A stretch of 64,000 nt of DNA from KK5 sp034043675 (lineage in GTDB: Bacteria; Pseudomonadota; Gammaproteobacteria; Burkholderiales; Burkholderiaceae_C): contig NZ_JAXCLA010000012.1 of NCBI RefSeq assembly GCF_034043675.1, positions 62,001 to 126,000 of the forward strand, written 5' to 3'. Positions 41,365-51,284 of this stretch are shown here, piece after piece (positions within the stretch are counted from its first letter, which is position 1; each line of letters opens with the position of its first letter). The position numbers and the translations under genes are program-made. A model generated the notes under the pieces. It saw only the letters and a program-made list of their open reading frames with translations. It was not told the origin of the DNA and searched no databases.

Positions 41365-42291
41365 TCAGCTTTTCTCTCTTGCGGCAGCCGGCGACCAGTA
41401 CGCCGCGCTGCCGTAGTTCATCTTGAGGAAGTCGATCCACAGCCGCACCCGCAGCGGCAGGTGCTTGGCGTGCGGGAACAGCGCGTAGATGCCGTTCGGC
41501 GCGGCGGCGAAGGCGTCGAGCACACTGACAAGGCGCCCTTGCGCGATGTCGGTTTCCACCTCCCAGGTGCTGCGCCAAGCGATGCCCAGGCCGGCGACGC
41601 ACCAGTCGTGCAGCACCTGGCCGTCGCTGCAATCGAGCCGTCCGCTGGGGCGCAGGTGCGTCAGCCCGCCGTCCACCATGAAAGCCCAGCCGCGCGTCTG
41701 GCTGGCGTCGGAGCTGAGCGTCAGGCAGGAATGCCTGGAAAGCTCCGAGGGGTGCTTCGGCGTGCCGGCGCGCTTCAGATAGCCGGGCGTGGCGACGCAC
41801 AGGCGCCGGTTGTCGGCCAGCCGCGTGCTGACCAGACTGGAATCAGGCAGGTCGCCGACGCGCACCGCGCAGTCGAAGCCTTCGTTGACGATGTCCACGA
41901 CCCGGTCGCTGAGGTTCAGCGAGACGCTGACGTCCGGATGCCGCGCCAGGAATTCCGGGATCAGCGGTGCCACGTGGCGGCGCCCGAAGCCGGCCGGCGC
42001 AGTGATCCGCAGGTGCCCGCTGGCCTTGACGCCGCCGGCGCTGACGCTGGATTCCGCGTTCGCCATGTCGGCCAGCACGCGCTGGCAGTCCTCCAGGAAG
42101 GCGCTGCCTTCGTGCGTCAGCGAGATGCGCCGCGTCGTGCGCACCAGCAGCTTGACGCCCAGCCGCTCCTCCAGCGCATCGATGCGCCGGCCCATCACCG
42201 CCGGCGCCACGCCTTCACCCAGCGCGGCGGCGGTCAGGCTGCCCTTGGTGGCGACGGCGACGAAGGATTCGATTTGTTTGAGGCGGTCCAT
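41365..42291 (-). CDS. LysR-family transcriptional regulator
   Basis: This 308-residue protein has an N-terminal LysR helix-turn-helix (MDRLKQIESFVAVATKGSLT, then AAALGEGVAPAVMGRRIDALEE in two parts) and a substrate-binding domain. It is divergent from malate synthase G with 119 bases between, the usual arrangement for a LysR regulator and its target, so glyoxylate-linked control of glcB is plausible. Paired GGATTCC sites lie just upstream of its start. Confidence 0.9.
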   Translation of the reverse strand: MDRLKQIESFVAVATKGSLTAAALGEGVAPAVMGRRIDALEERLGVKLLVRTTRRISLTHEGSAFLEDCQRVLADMANAESSVSAGGVKASGHLRITAPAGFGRRHVAPLIPEFLARHPDVSVSLNLSDRVVDIVNEGFDCAVRVGDLPDSSLVSTRLADNRRLCVATPGYLKRAGTPKHPSELSRHSCLTLSSDASQTRGWAFMVDGGLTHLRPSGRLDCSDGQVLHDWCVAGLGIAWRSTWEVETDIAQGRLVSVLDAFAAAPNGIYALFPHAKHLPLRVRLWIDFLKMNYGSAAYWSPAAAREKS

Positions 42292-42308
42292 GATCGGTGT
42301 CCAAGGTT

Positions 42309-42336
42309 GGATTCCCGCAGTTTAGTTATGGATTCC
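42309..42336. promoter_or_regulatory. Direct repeat GGATTCC x2, candidate regulator site
   Basis: GGATTCC occurs at 42309-42315 and again at 42330-42336, 21 bases apart, i.e. two helical turns, so both would face the same side of the DNA. They lie in the divergent LysR-glcB promoter region. Binding by the LysR protein is an inference. Confidence 0.4.
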
Positions 42337-42410
42337 ATGCATTGGCGTGTATGAATCGAGACAGGGATCTCGCATAAATTTCTTGCCATTCCCCATCATT
42401 GAGGTTCCCC

Positions 42411-44585
42411 ATGTCCGACCGCACCCAAGTCCATGGCCTCCGGGTCGCCACCGTCCTGCACCGCTTCATCGAGGAGCAGGTCCTGCCCGGCACCGGTGTC
42501 AGCGCTGCCGACTTCTGGAAAGGCTTCGATGCCATCGTCCATGACCTTGCGCCGAAGAATGCCACCCTGCTGGCCGAGCGGGATCGCCTGCAACTGGAAC
42601 TGGACGCCTGGCACAAGGCGCACCCTGGCCCCATCGCCGACATGCCGGCCTACAAGACCTTCCTCGAGAAGATCGGCTATCTGGTGCCGGTGCCGGCGGA
42701 TGTGAAGACGACGACGGCCAATGTGGACGCCGAGCTGGCCGCGCAGGCCGGCCCGCAACTGGTCGTGCCCATCCTCAATGCACGCTATGCGCTGAACGCC
42801 GCGAACGCGCGCTGGGGTTCGCTGTACGACGCGCTGTACGGCACCGATGCCATTCCCGAGACCGACGGCGCCGACAAGGGCCGCGGCTACAACCCGGTGC
42901 GCGGCGCCAAGGTGATCGCCTTCGCCCGCCAAGTGCTGGATCAGGCAGTGCCGCTGGCGCAGGGCTCGCACAAGGATGCGACCGGCTATGCCGTGAAGGA
43001 CGGCCAGCTGCAGGTGAGCCTGACCGGCGGTGCGATGGCGGGCCTGGCCACGCCGGCCCAGTTCGTCGGCTATCAGGGCGACGCGGCTGCGCCGACCTCG
43101 GTGCTGCTGGTCCACAACGGCATCCATCTGGACATCCAGATCGATCGCAGCACGCCGATCGGTGCCAGCGACGCCGCCGGTGTCAGCGATGTGGTGCTCG
43201 AAGCGGCCTTGTCGACGATCCTTGACCTGGAGGACTCGGTCGCCGCCGTCGATGCCGACGACAAGGTGCTCGGCTACGCCAACTGGCTGGGCATCCTGAA
43301 GGGCACGCTGACCGAGGAGCTCAGCAAGGGCGGCAAGACGATCACCCGCCGCCTGAACCCGGATCGTGTGTACGCCGGCCCGAACGGCGGCGAGGTGAAG
43401 CTGCATGGCCGCTCGCTGATGTTCGTTCGCAACGTCGGCCACCTGATGAGCAACCCGGCCATCCTCTGGGGCGACAAGGGCGAGGAGATTCCGGAAGGCA
43501 TCATGGACGCCGTCGTCACGACTGCGATCGCTATCCACGACCTGCAGCGCAAGGGCAACTCGCGCACCGGTTCGGTCTACATCGTCAAGCCGAAGATGCA
43601 CGGCCCGGCCGAAGTGGCCTTCGCCTCCGAACTGTTCGGCCGCGTCGAGGCGGTGCTGGGCCTGCCGCAGAATACGGTGAAGCTGGGCATCATGGACGAA
43701 GAACGCCGCACCAGCGTCAACCTGAAGGCCTGCATCGCCGCCGCATCGGCGCGCGTGGCCTTCATCAACACCGGCTTCCTCGACCGCACCGGCGACGAGA
43801 TGCACACCGCGATGCACGCCGGCCCGATGCTGCGCAAGGGCGACATGAAGTCCACGCCCTGGATTCAAGCCTACGAGCGCGGCAACGTGCTGACCGGCCT
43901 GGCCTGCGGACTGCGCGGCCGCGCGCAGATCGGCAAAGGCATGTGGGCCATGCCCGACCTGATGGCCGCGATGCTGGAGCAGAAGATCGCGCATCCCAAG
44001 GCCGGCGCCAACACCGCCTGGGTGCCGTCACCGACCGCGGCGACCCTGCATGCGCTCCACTACCACCAGGTCGACGTGGCGGCGATCCAGCAGGAACTGG
44101 AGAAGATCGACGCCGCCGCCGAGCACGCGGCGCTACTGGACAAGCTGCTGCAGATCCCGGTCGCGGCAAGGCCCAACTGGTCCGCCGCCGACATCCAGCA
44201 GGAACTGGACAACAACGTGCAGGGCATCCTGGGCTACGTCGTCCGCTGGATCGACCAGGGCGTCGGCTGCTCGAAGGTGCCGGACATCCACAACGTCGGC
44301 TTGATGGAAGATCGGGCAACGTTGCGGATCTCCAGCCAACATATCGCGAACTGGCTGCTTCATGGCGTGGTGAGCGACGAGCAGATGCGCGCCACCTATG
44401 CGCGCATGGCGGCGGTGGTCGATCAGCAGAATGCGGGTGACGCGGCGTACAAGAGCCTGGCGCAGAACCCGCAAGGGGCGGCTTACCAGGCAGCGCTGGA
44501 TCTGGTCTTCAAGGGCTTGGTCCAGCCGAGCGGCTATACGGAGCCGCTGCTGCATGCGTGGCGATTGAAAGTAAAGGCTGCATAG
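42411..44585 (+). CDS. glcB: Malate synthase G
   Basis: This 724-residue monomeric enzyme condenses glyoxylate with acetyl-CoA to give malate. It matches isoform G in length and sequence, for example HGLRVATVLHRFIEEQVLPG near the start, ARWGSLYDALYGTDAIPETD, TILDLEDSVAAVDADDK, NVGHLMSNPAI and KMHGPAEVAFASELFGRVE. The ATG at 42411 is preceded by GAGG. In a methylotroph with the serine cycle or glyoxylate shunt it provides C4 units. A terminator follows the stop. Confidence 0.96.
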   Translation: MSDRTQVHGLRVATVLHRFIEEQVLPGTGVSAADFWKGFDAIVHDLAPKNATLLAERDRLQLELDAWHKAHPGPIADMPAYKTFLEKIGYLVPVPADVKTTTANVDAELAAQAGPQLVVPILNARYALNAANARWGSLYDALYGTDAIPETDGADKGRGYNPVRGAKVIAFARQVLDQAVPLAQGSHKDATGYAVKDGQLQVSLTGGAMAGLATPAQFVGYQGDAAAPTSVLLVHNGIHLDIQIDRSTPIGASDAAGVSDVVLEAALSTILDLEDSVAAVDADDKVLGYANWLGILKGTLTEELSKGGKTITRRLNPDRVYAGPNGGEVKLHGRSLMFVRNVGHLMSNPAILWGDKGEEIPEGIMDAVVTTAIAIHDLQRKGNSRTGSVYIVKPKMHGPAEVAFASELFGRVEAVLGLPQNTVKLGIMDEERRTSVNLKACIAAASARVAFINTGFLDRTGDEMHTAMHAGPMLRKGDMKSTPWIQAYERGNVLTGLACGLRGRAQIGKGMWAMPDLMAAMLEQKIAHPKAGANTAWVPSPTAATLHALHYHQVDVAAIQQELEKIDAAAEHAALLDKLLQIPVAARPNWSAADIQQELDNNVQGILGYVVRWIDQGVGCSKVPDIHNVGLMEDRATLRISSQHIANWLLHGVVSDEQMRATYARMAAVVDQQNAGDAAYKSLAQNPQGAAYQAALDLVFKGLVQPSGYTEPLLHAWRLKVKAA

Positions 44586-44620
44586 GCAGCGGTCAATCGG
44601 CAGCAATCGCGACAAAGAAA

Positions 44621-44643
44621 AAGGCCCGCCGATGGCGGGCCTT
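44621..44643 (+). terminator. Rho-independent terminator after glcB
   Basis: A 10-bp stem (AAGGCCCGCC/GGCGGGCCTT) with loop GAT, preceded by an A-rich run. The symmetrical A and T flanks mean it can also work on the minus strand, ending transcription of the convergent TonB-dependent receptor gene. Confidence 0.85.
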
Positions 44644-44693
44644 CGCATTCTTGAATCAAGAGTCGAACCCTTCTTGTGAGTTCGACTGCGAGA

Positions 44694-47636
44694 TCAGAAC
44701 GACTGGCTGTAACGGACCCAGTAGAAACGGTCGATTGGCAGATCCGGATCCACCGACGACGACGACGAATTGAGCGTCGCGTCGTAGTTGATTCGCGGCT
44801 TCTTGCCGAACACGTTGTTCGCGCCGACCATGATGGAGCCCTTCCAGGGCAACTTGTAGCCCACGCTCAGATCAGAGTAGGACACCGAGCCGAATTTGTT
44901 GTAGCCCGTGACACCGTCGCCGTTGACGGGACTGTTCCAGGTAGCCTGGCCGTTGGAGCAGGTGGATGTGTCGTCGTTGTCCCAGCATTGAGCCTTGAAG
45001 CCACTGTAGTAATGGGTCGTCCAGGTGGCCGACCATGCTTGGTAGCTCCAGTCCAGGGTGATGTTCGATTTCACCTTGTAGAACGGGAAGCCGCCGGCCT
45101 CGTTCTCGAGCGGTGCCGTCATGTCGCTGCGTGACGAATTCTTGGTGACGAAGCTCGTGGCACTCCGCAATGCGAACTGGCCGAAGCTGGTCGGGCGGAA
45201 CTTGTAGTCGACCTCCAAGTCATAGCCCTCGGCCAGCAACTCACCCAGATTGGCATTGCCGCGCGACAGATTGATGATCTGGCCTGTCGCGGGGTCTCGT
45301 TTGATCGACGAGCAGAACGAAGAGATGTTCTGCACAAAGCACTGGTTTGCAACGTATGTGGCGCTGACCGCAGTGATGACGTTCTTGATGTCGATCCGAT
45401 ACCAGTCGAGCCCAATGTTGAGGCCTGGCAGATAGGACGGGTTGTAGACGAAGCCGGCGGTGAGCGTCTTGGCCGTTTCAGGCGTCAGGAAGGCATTGCC
45501 CGCACCGGCGTTGAAGGCCGTGATACTTTGCGTGCCGCCTGCACTCGGGATCGGTTGTCCCGCTTGATTGACCTGACGGTAGGTTGCGTTGGTACCTGAA
45601 GCAACGCAACGCGCCTGAACCGCCGCATCGGTCTTGGCTGCGCCGTAGACCGTATCGCAAGGATCCAGGAAAGTATCGAAGGTTTGAGAACCGCCGCCGA
45701 ACGTATCACCCAGCGTCGGTGCACGGAAGCCTTGAGCCCAGGTCGCACGTGTCAGCAGATCCTTGACCGGCTTGTACATGATGCTGGCTTTGCTGTTGGT
45801 CGTGTTGCCGAAGCTGCTGTAGTCGGAGTAGCGCGAAGCGAGGTCAACGCTCAGCAGTTCTGCGCCCGGCACGCCCTTCAAGATCGGCACGTTCAATTCG
45901 GCATAGGCTTCCTTGACGTTGTACTTGCCATAAGTGCTGTTGCCGGCAAGGTTGGTCGTCAAAGCGTCCTGATCGATCTGGTCGGGCACGTTGTAGCCCG
46001 ACACATCGCGACGCTCCACGCCCACCGCCAAGGCCAGAGGGCCGGCAGGCAGACGGTAGATCTCGCCACTCAAGTTGCCGTAGATGCTCTTGACCGTGCT
46101 GCCATAGCTAAGTTGGCTGGTCGACATCACGTACGCCAAAGCGGCCGCTGTCGAGGCCGACGGGCCACCGAGAATGTCGAACGGCACACAGCTCGACAAT
46201 CCGATCGGGTTGGCAGCAGTGCCGCACTGGATGACACCGTTATTGTTGAAGGATGGGCCGAGGGCTTTCTTCAGGTTCGGCAAGTTCAAATTGCCGGTCA
46301 TGACTTCATTGCCGGCTGCCTTGCTGAAGTTCACGCCAGCGTCCCAGTTCCAGGCCTTGCCGCCAAGGGTCAGGTCTCCGTCGAGGCCCATGTCGAAGTG
46401 AGATGCGCGGTTGTTGTTCACAGTCACGCGAGGCACTTCAATCGTTCGGCGCGTGAAGAACAGATCCACACCGCCCGTGCCGGTCGTATTGCCGACGGCT
46501 TGATTGCCATACGGGTTGTAGTAGCTATCTTTGCTGATGTAGACGGGATAGCCCGATTGGCTAGTGCTGTTCAACGGATAACCGGCGACTTGGGCAGTCG
46601 AGGTTCGGTCAGCAAACATGGCCGTTGCAGAGAAACGCGTCGACGGAGTGATGTCGATCGTGCCCTTGGTGAAGATCGACTTCATCTCGGTGCCGATCTG
46701 GAACATCATGTCCTGGCTCGAGTTGTAAGTGTCGGCCAGAGGATCGACGCCATTGTGGTAGTTGGCCGGATCATTCGATGCGGAGCCGGTGCCTACGCTC
46801 GTTGCAGTGCCCGTGTGATTCAGGACTCTGTTGAAATAGGCCGGGTTGGGGGAGCCATTGGCCAGTTTCGCGGGCTCGACCACGCCAGTGACCGGGTTGA
46901 CGGGGTTGATGCGCCCCCAGGGACCTGCACCGAAGCCGGCACCATACTGGTCCGGGCCGGTACCGTAGCTTTGCGAGGTGATGTCGCGGGTACGCGCCCA
47001 GACCGGCTTTTGCTGGCTGAAGTTCGCGCCAAACATCAACGAAGAATGCTCGTTGCTGGCACCAAAAGTTACGGAGGCGTCAGTCGTCTGACCATCACCC
47101 TTCTGGTTCGCGCCGTAGTACACGCTCACGCTGCCGCCATCCATGCTTTTCTTCAGGATGATGTTGACAACACCGGCGATGGCATCAGAGCCGTAGATCG
47201 AGGAAGCGCCGTCCTTCAGGACGTCGATGTGATCAATCAGTGCAGACGGGACGGTAGACAGATCGGTATAACCCGCAATCGACTGGGTCCACCGCTTGCT
47301 GTCGACCAGCACCAACAGGCGTTGCGAGCCCAGATTGCGCAGGTTGATGTACTGGCCGCCTTCTTCGGCGTTGCTGGCCAAGGCTGAGCCCTTGCTGAAA
47401 TCCGGAGTGCCGGCTGCAGACAGTTGGTTCAGGATGTCGCCAACGGTCACCAGGCCGCTCTTTTGAATCTCAGCCGAAGTGATCTTCTGAACCGGCTGAG
47501 CGGTCTCGGCATCGACTTGGCGAATGCGTGATCCGGTGACCTCAACGCGCTCGAGCTGCGTATCTTGAGCATGGGCAAAACCCACAAGGCCGAGCGCAAG
47601 CAGCGCGGCAAGTGAGACTTGGGAACGTTTGTGCAT
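44694..47636 (-). CDS. TonB-dependent outer-membrane receptor
   Basis: This 980-residue protein has a signal peptide (MHKRSQVSLAALLALGLVGF, cleavage after AHA), a short TonB-box-like segment LERVEVTGSRIRQ, a plug domain (GDILNQLSAAGTPDF, NLGSQRLLVLVDSKRWTQSI, IYGSDAIAGVVNIILKKS) and a 22-strand barrel ending in Phe (RFYWVRYSQSF). The plug wording is typical of the Oar-like/Xanthomonadales class of receptors for complex substrates. Several cysteines in the barrel (CDTVYGAAKTDAAVQARC, CWDNDDTSTC) suggest loop disulfides. GGAGA precedes the ATG. The substrate is unknown. Confidence 0.93.
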   Translation of the reverse strand: MHKRSQVSLAALLALGLVGFAHAQDTQLERVEVTGSRIRQVDAETAQPVQKITSAEIQKSGLVTVGDILNQLSAAGTPDFSKGSALASNAEEGGQYINLRNLGSQRLLVLVDSKRWTQSIAGYTDLSTVPSALIDHIDVLKDGASSIYGSDAIAGVVNIILKKSMDGGSVSVYYGANQKGDGQTTDASVTFGASNEHSSLMFGANFSQQKPVWARTRDITSQSYGTGPDQYGAGFGAGPWGRINPVNPVTGVVEPAKLANGSPNPAYFNRVLNHTGTATSVGTGSASNDPANYHNGVDPLADTYNSSQDMMFQIGTEMKSIFTKGTIDITPSTRFSATAMFADRTSTAQVAGYPLNSTSQSGYPVYISKDSYYNPYGNQAVGNTTGTGGVDLFFTRRTIEVPRVTVNNNRASHFDMGLDGDLTLGGKAWNWDAGVNFSKAAGNEVMTGNLNLPNLKKALGPSFNNNGVIQCGTAANPIGLSSCVPFDILGGPSASTAAALAYVMSTSQLSYGSTVKSIYGNLSGEIYRLPAGPLALAVGVERRDVSGYNVPDQIDQDALTTNLAGNSTYGKYNVKEAYAELNVPILKGVPGAELLSVDLASRYSDYSSFGNTTNSKASIMYKPVKDLLTRATWAQGFRAPTLGDTFGGGSQTFDTFLDPCDTVYGAAKTDAAVQARCVASGTNATYRQVNQAGQPIPSAGGTQSITAFNAGAGNAFLTPETAKTLTAGFVYNPSYLPGLNIGLDWYRIDIKNVITAVSATYVANQCFVQNISSFCSSIKRDPATGQIINLSRGNANLGELLAEGYDLEVDYKFRPTSFGQFALRSATSFVTKNSSRSDMTAPLENEAGGFPFYKVKSNITLDWSYQAWSATWTTHYYSGFKAQCWDNDDTSTCSNGQATWNSPVNGDGVTGYNKFGSVSYSDLSVGYKLPWKGSIMVGANNVFGKKPRINYDATLNSSSSSVDPDLPIDRFYWVRYSQSF

Positions 47637-48389
47637 GACTTCTCCGAAGAAAAAATGGGGGTCTGTAAACCAACGAAGCTCGCCAAACGACTTGCATTCA
47701 AGGTAACGAAAGACAGGTCTGGCGGACTGAGGTCGCGATTGTGGGGAGTGACCTAGGCCATGTCGTCCCCGGGAAACTCGCTACATCTACATGAAGGGAG
47801 CGGCGCGAGCGACCGCGCCATCGCCGCTGAAGTTTTGAAATGCCTTTTGTAAGGCATTGATAAATAAGGTGTTTTTTCGGACTCCGACATGTAAGAAATG
47901 CGGAAGACTGAGCCCTAACTTCCGGCATGGGTTGGGCTATGTTGTTGCCCATGTGCAACGCCGGGATTGAGTTTGATTTCTGCCGCCGCACCGGTTGTTC
48001 GATAGGCGCCCAAATATGGGCTGGCAGATCATCTGCACAGAAAGCTGCGGAGACATGGCGAATTGGCGGTGCTCGACGCAAGACTGGCTGCCCGCCGTGT
48101 CTCCGCCTTGTTGACGCTCGCTGGCCTATTGCGTCGAACGTATTAGCCAGCAGTGGACGTTTGCCGGTCGCCGAACAGCACTGAGAAAAACTTCGGCCGC
48201 ATTCGCATATGGATACATTGCGTATCAAATAGGCAACATAAAGCATATTTTGTTTCTGTCAACGGGAAACCTCGGGGGGGATTGCGGCCCTGTGGCAGCA
48301 AAACTTTACCTTGTGCCGACTCGCCCTAGGGTCGACCCATCATTCAGCTAGAGCACTACCGCCGAGCCTGTCCTCTGAGGAGAAACATT
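47637..48389. other. Divergent intergenic region, 753 bases, no credible gene
   Basis: This is the longest non-coding stretch of the window, between two divergent TonB-dependent receptor genes. Base use is visibly less GC-rich than the surroundings. Small open frames on both strands have no family features. A perfect 8-bp inverted repeat lies at 47839-47858 (AATGCCTT, TTGT, AAGGCATT), and A/T-rich runs at 47859-47880 and 48205-48260 could hold promoters for the two genes. No sRNA or riboswitch structure was recognised by eye. Confidence 0.6.
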
Positions 48390-51140
48390 TTGAAACTTAA
48401 TCCCATCTATCTTGCGGTCGTCGCTTCCATGGCGGCGATTCCGGCGCATGCGCAGCAGGATGCGTCACAGCAACTCGAGCGTGTCGTCGTGACGGGCTCC
48501 AACATCAAGCGGATCGACGCCGAAGGCGCGAATCCCATCCTGGCGATTACGCGGGAGGAGATCTCCAATTCCGGCAAGGCGACGCTGACCGAATACCTGC
48601 AGTCGCTGTCGCTGGACGGCCAGGGTTCACTGCCGACCGGCTTTGGTAACGGTTTCGCTGCGGGTGCCACGGCGATTTCGCTGCGCGGTCTCGGTGCCAA
48701 TGCCACCCTCGTGCTGCTGAACGGCCGCCGCCTGGCGCCCTATCCGCGTGCCGATGACTTCCAGAAGATGTTCGCCGACCTGTCGACGATCCCGCTGGAA
48801 GCGGTTGAGCGCATCGAAGTCCTGAAGGATGGTGCATCGGCCATTTACGGCTCCGACGCGCTGGCAGGCGTGGTCAACATCATCTTGCGCAGGAACTTCA
48901 ACGGCATCGTGGGCAAGGTCGAGGCGGGCTCTTCGCGCTATGGTGATGGCAACCGGACCAAGGCGGCACTGACGATGGGCGCGGGTGATCTCGCGAGTGA
49001 CAAGTGGAATGGCTTGCTGAACATCGAGGTGTCGAAGAACGACGAAATCCACTATCGCGACCGCAATCGCGAGTACATCGGCAAGGGCGACGTGCGGCCC
49101 TGGGGCTATGACGCTTTCGCCACTCAGTGGACCGATGGCTATCAGACGGGCAATACGGTGAGGCCTACGCCGGCCGGCATTATCCGTAACCCCAACACCC
49201 TTGCCTACCAATTGGTCTCTCCGTGCACCTCGGCTATACCCGGCGCGATCCAGCCCGGGTTCGATGGTGACAACGGGTGCTCTTTCGACTTCGGGCAGTT
49301 CCGCAGTTTCCAGCCCAAGCTACAGAATCTGTCGATCTTTGCCCGCGGCTCTGTGGCCCTCGGCGACGCTTGGGAAGCCTATGCCGAACTGAGTTACGGC
49401 AAAAACAAGACGGGCTTTGATGTGAGCTTGCTCACAACTCCTGGAACGATCATCGGGCCCTATGGCCTGCGGGGTTATGGCACGGGCATCAACGTACCCG
49501 AACTGACTTTGGCAGCAGAGCATCCGGACAATCCGTTCGGAACTCCGGTGCGCTTCCGCTATGCCTTCGGGGAATTCGGCCCGCAGCGTCGCACCAATGA
49601 CTCCGACATCTCGCGGATCGTGGCGGGCGTCAAAGGTACGGCAGCCGGCTGGGATATCGATGCGGGCGTGATGCACTCCGAGTCGAAGCTCGATCAGGTC
49701 TACACAGTGCTCAGCACTCAAGGCGTGATGGATGCGTTCCACAATCCAGGCTCTGCGACCTTCGGCTACCGCATGGGCGCTAATGCCGGCTTGAACACCG
49801 CCGCACAGCGCGCCTCGCTACTCGTGAATGCCAGCAGTGCGAGCAAGACGACGCTCGACATCGTCGATGCCAAGGCTTCTCGTGAGCTGATGACCCTGCC
49901 GGGCGGCCCAATGGGCCTTGCCATCGGTACGGAGTATCGCAAGCTCAAGCTCGTCGCACCCTCGCTGAGCGGCACCGAAGATGGCTCGGTGATGGCAAGC
50001 TACAACGGTTTCTTCGGCGACGAGAAGACCTGGGCCGTCTATAGCGAACTGCTGGCCCCGGTGCTCAAGGGGGTTGAACTGACGGGTGCGGTTCGCTACG
50101 ACCACTACGCCAGTTTCGATTCCACGACGCCCAAGCTCGCGGTGAAGTTCACACCGATGCCTCAACTGGTGCTGCGTGCCTCTTACTCGGAAGGATTCCG
50201 TGCGCCGAACCCGGCTGAGGCGAGTCCGCAAGCGCAGGCAACCTTCTCGTCTTCGGGTGCGCATGATCCGATTCGCTGCCCGGGAGGCGTGTTGGCGTCC
50301 GGTGCTACTCAAGCTGACTGCACGGGCAGCGCTGCGGGTGGTATCAGTCAGGGCAACCCTGACCTGAAGCCGGAAAAATCGAAGAACACCAACTTCGGCT
50401 TCGTTGCCGAGCCGGTGAAGGGCATGACCTTCGGTGCCGATTTCTGGCAGATCAAGAAGCGCGACCAGATCCAGACGATCTCGTTCCAGGAGGCATTCGA
50501 CCGGCCCGACGTTGTCCGTTCCGACAACAACCTGCCAGGTATTCCCAACTCAGGCAGCATCATCGTGGCCTACGCGCCGTTCATCAATGCGGGCAGCACC
50601 ACGGTGAGCGGTGTGGACGTGGACGCCAGCTACCGCTGGACGGTCGCGGAAGTCGGCCGCTTCAAGGCCGACCTGCATTGGACGCGCTACAGGAAGTGGG
50701 AGCTCGTGAACGACGGTGTCACGCACGACTATGTCGGCACGCATGGCAATTGCGACGTGTCCAACTGCATCGGCACGCCGAAGGACAAGGCCAACGTGGC
50801 GGTGACCTGGGAGACCGCGACCTTCGGGCTGACGGGCGTCTTGAACTGGCGCAGCAGCATCAAGAACACCGCAGAGAAGGCTGACGACACCTGTCTGAGC
50901 CTGGGCCGGCTGGATGGTTCCGAGTCGTGCGCGAAGCTGCCGAGCTTCTACACGCTGGACCTGACCGGCCGTTGGAACATCACGAAGAGCCTGCAACTCT
51001 ACGGATCGATCCAGAACGTGTTCGATCGCGTTGCGCCGCTGGACACTGTGACTTACGGTGGCATCAACTACAACCCGATGGACGTGTCCGGTGCGATGGG
51101 CCGGTACTACTCGCTGGGCCTGAAGTACCAGTTCAAGTAA
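48390..51140 (+). CDS. TonB-dependent outer-membrane receptor
   Basis: This 916-residue protein has a signal peptide (cleavage after IPAHA), TonB-box-like LERVVVTGSNIKRID, a plug (LRGLGANATLVLLNGRRLAP, IYGSDALAGVVNIILRRNFN) and a barrel with the C-terminal YYSLGLKYQFK. It is related to, but clearly different from, the divergent receptor upstream. The start is TTG at 48390, with AGGAG about eight bases before it; no in-frame ATG gives a complete signal peptide. A strong terminator follows. The substrate cannot be inferred. Confidence 0.93.
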   Translation: MKLNPIYLAVVASMAAIPAHAQQDASQQLERVVVTGSNIKRIDAEGANPILAITREEISNSGKATLTEYLQSLSLDGQGSLPTGFGNGFAAGATAISLRGLGANATLVLLNGRRLAPYPRADDFQKMFADLSTIPLEAVERIEVLKDGASAIYGSDALAGVVNIILRRNFNGIVGKVEAGSSRYGDGNRTKAALTMGAGDLASDKWNGLLNIEVSKNDEIHYRDRNREYIGKGDVRPWGYDAFATQWTDGYQTGNTVRPTPAGIIRNPNTLAYQLVSPCTSAIPGAIQPGFDGDNGCSFDFGQFRSFQPKLQNLSIFARGSVALGDAWEAYAELSYGKNKTGFDVSLLTTPGTIIGPYGLRGYGTGINVPELTLAAEHPDNPFGTPVRFRYAFGEFGPQRRTNDSDISRIVAGVKGTAAGWDIDAGVMHSESKLDQVYTVLSTQGVMDAFHNPGSATFGYRMGANAGLNTAAQRASLLVNASSASKTTLDIVDAKASRELMTLPGGPMGLAIGTEYRKLKLVAPSLSGTEDGSVMASYNGFFGDEKTWAVYSELLAPVLKGVELTGAVRYDHYASFDSTTPKLAVKFTPMPQLVLRASYSEGFRAPNPAEASPQAQATFSSSGAHDPIRCPGGVLASGATQADCTGSAAGGISQGNPDLKPEKSKNTNFGFVAEPVKGMTFGADFWQIKKRDQIQTISFQEAFDRPDVVRSDNNLPGIPNSGSIIVAYAPFINAGSTTVSGVDVDASYRWTVAEVGRFKADLHWTRYRKWELVNDGVTHDYVGTHGNCDVSNCIGTPKDKANVAVTWETATFGLTGVLNWRSSIKNTAEKADDTCLSLGRLDGSESCAKLPSFYTLDLTGRWNITKSLQLYGSIQNVFDRVAPLDTVTYGGINYNPMDVSGAMGRYYSLGLKYQFK

Positions 51141-51189
51141 GTCGCTACGACCCCAGGGGGCTACGCACATAGCGGAGGTCTCTAGGAAA

Positions 51190-51221
51190 ATGCCCCGCAA
51201 CCGTGTTGCGGGGCATTCTTG
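51190..51221 (+). terminator. Rho-independent terminator after the second receptor gene
   Basis: An 11-bp perfect stem (ATGCCCCGCAA/TTGCGGGGCAT), loop CCGTG, then TCTTGTTTT. It lies 50 bases after the receptor stop and isolates it from the FAD oxidoreductase gene. Confidence 0.92.
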
Positions 51222-51284
51222 TTTTGTGAGCCCCTCGCATCGCTACCCAGTAGCGCGTTCCAAGAAGACAGACACAATGCAAAC

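Noticed and set aside
47927..48184. Plus-strand 85-codon open frame in the receptor intergenic region
   Set aside because: It overlaps the frame above on the opposite strand and has no supporting features.
47698..48246. Minus-strand 182-codon open frame in the receptor intergenic region
   Set aside because: Low-complexity Arg/Ser/Cys composition, no ribosome-binding site, no family features; more likely chance in regulatory DNA.
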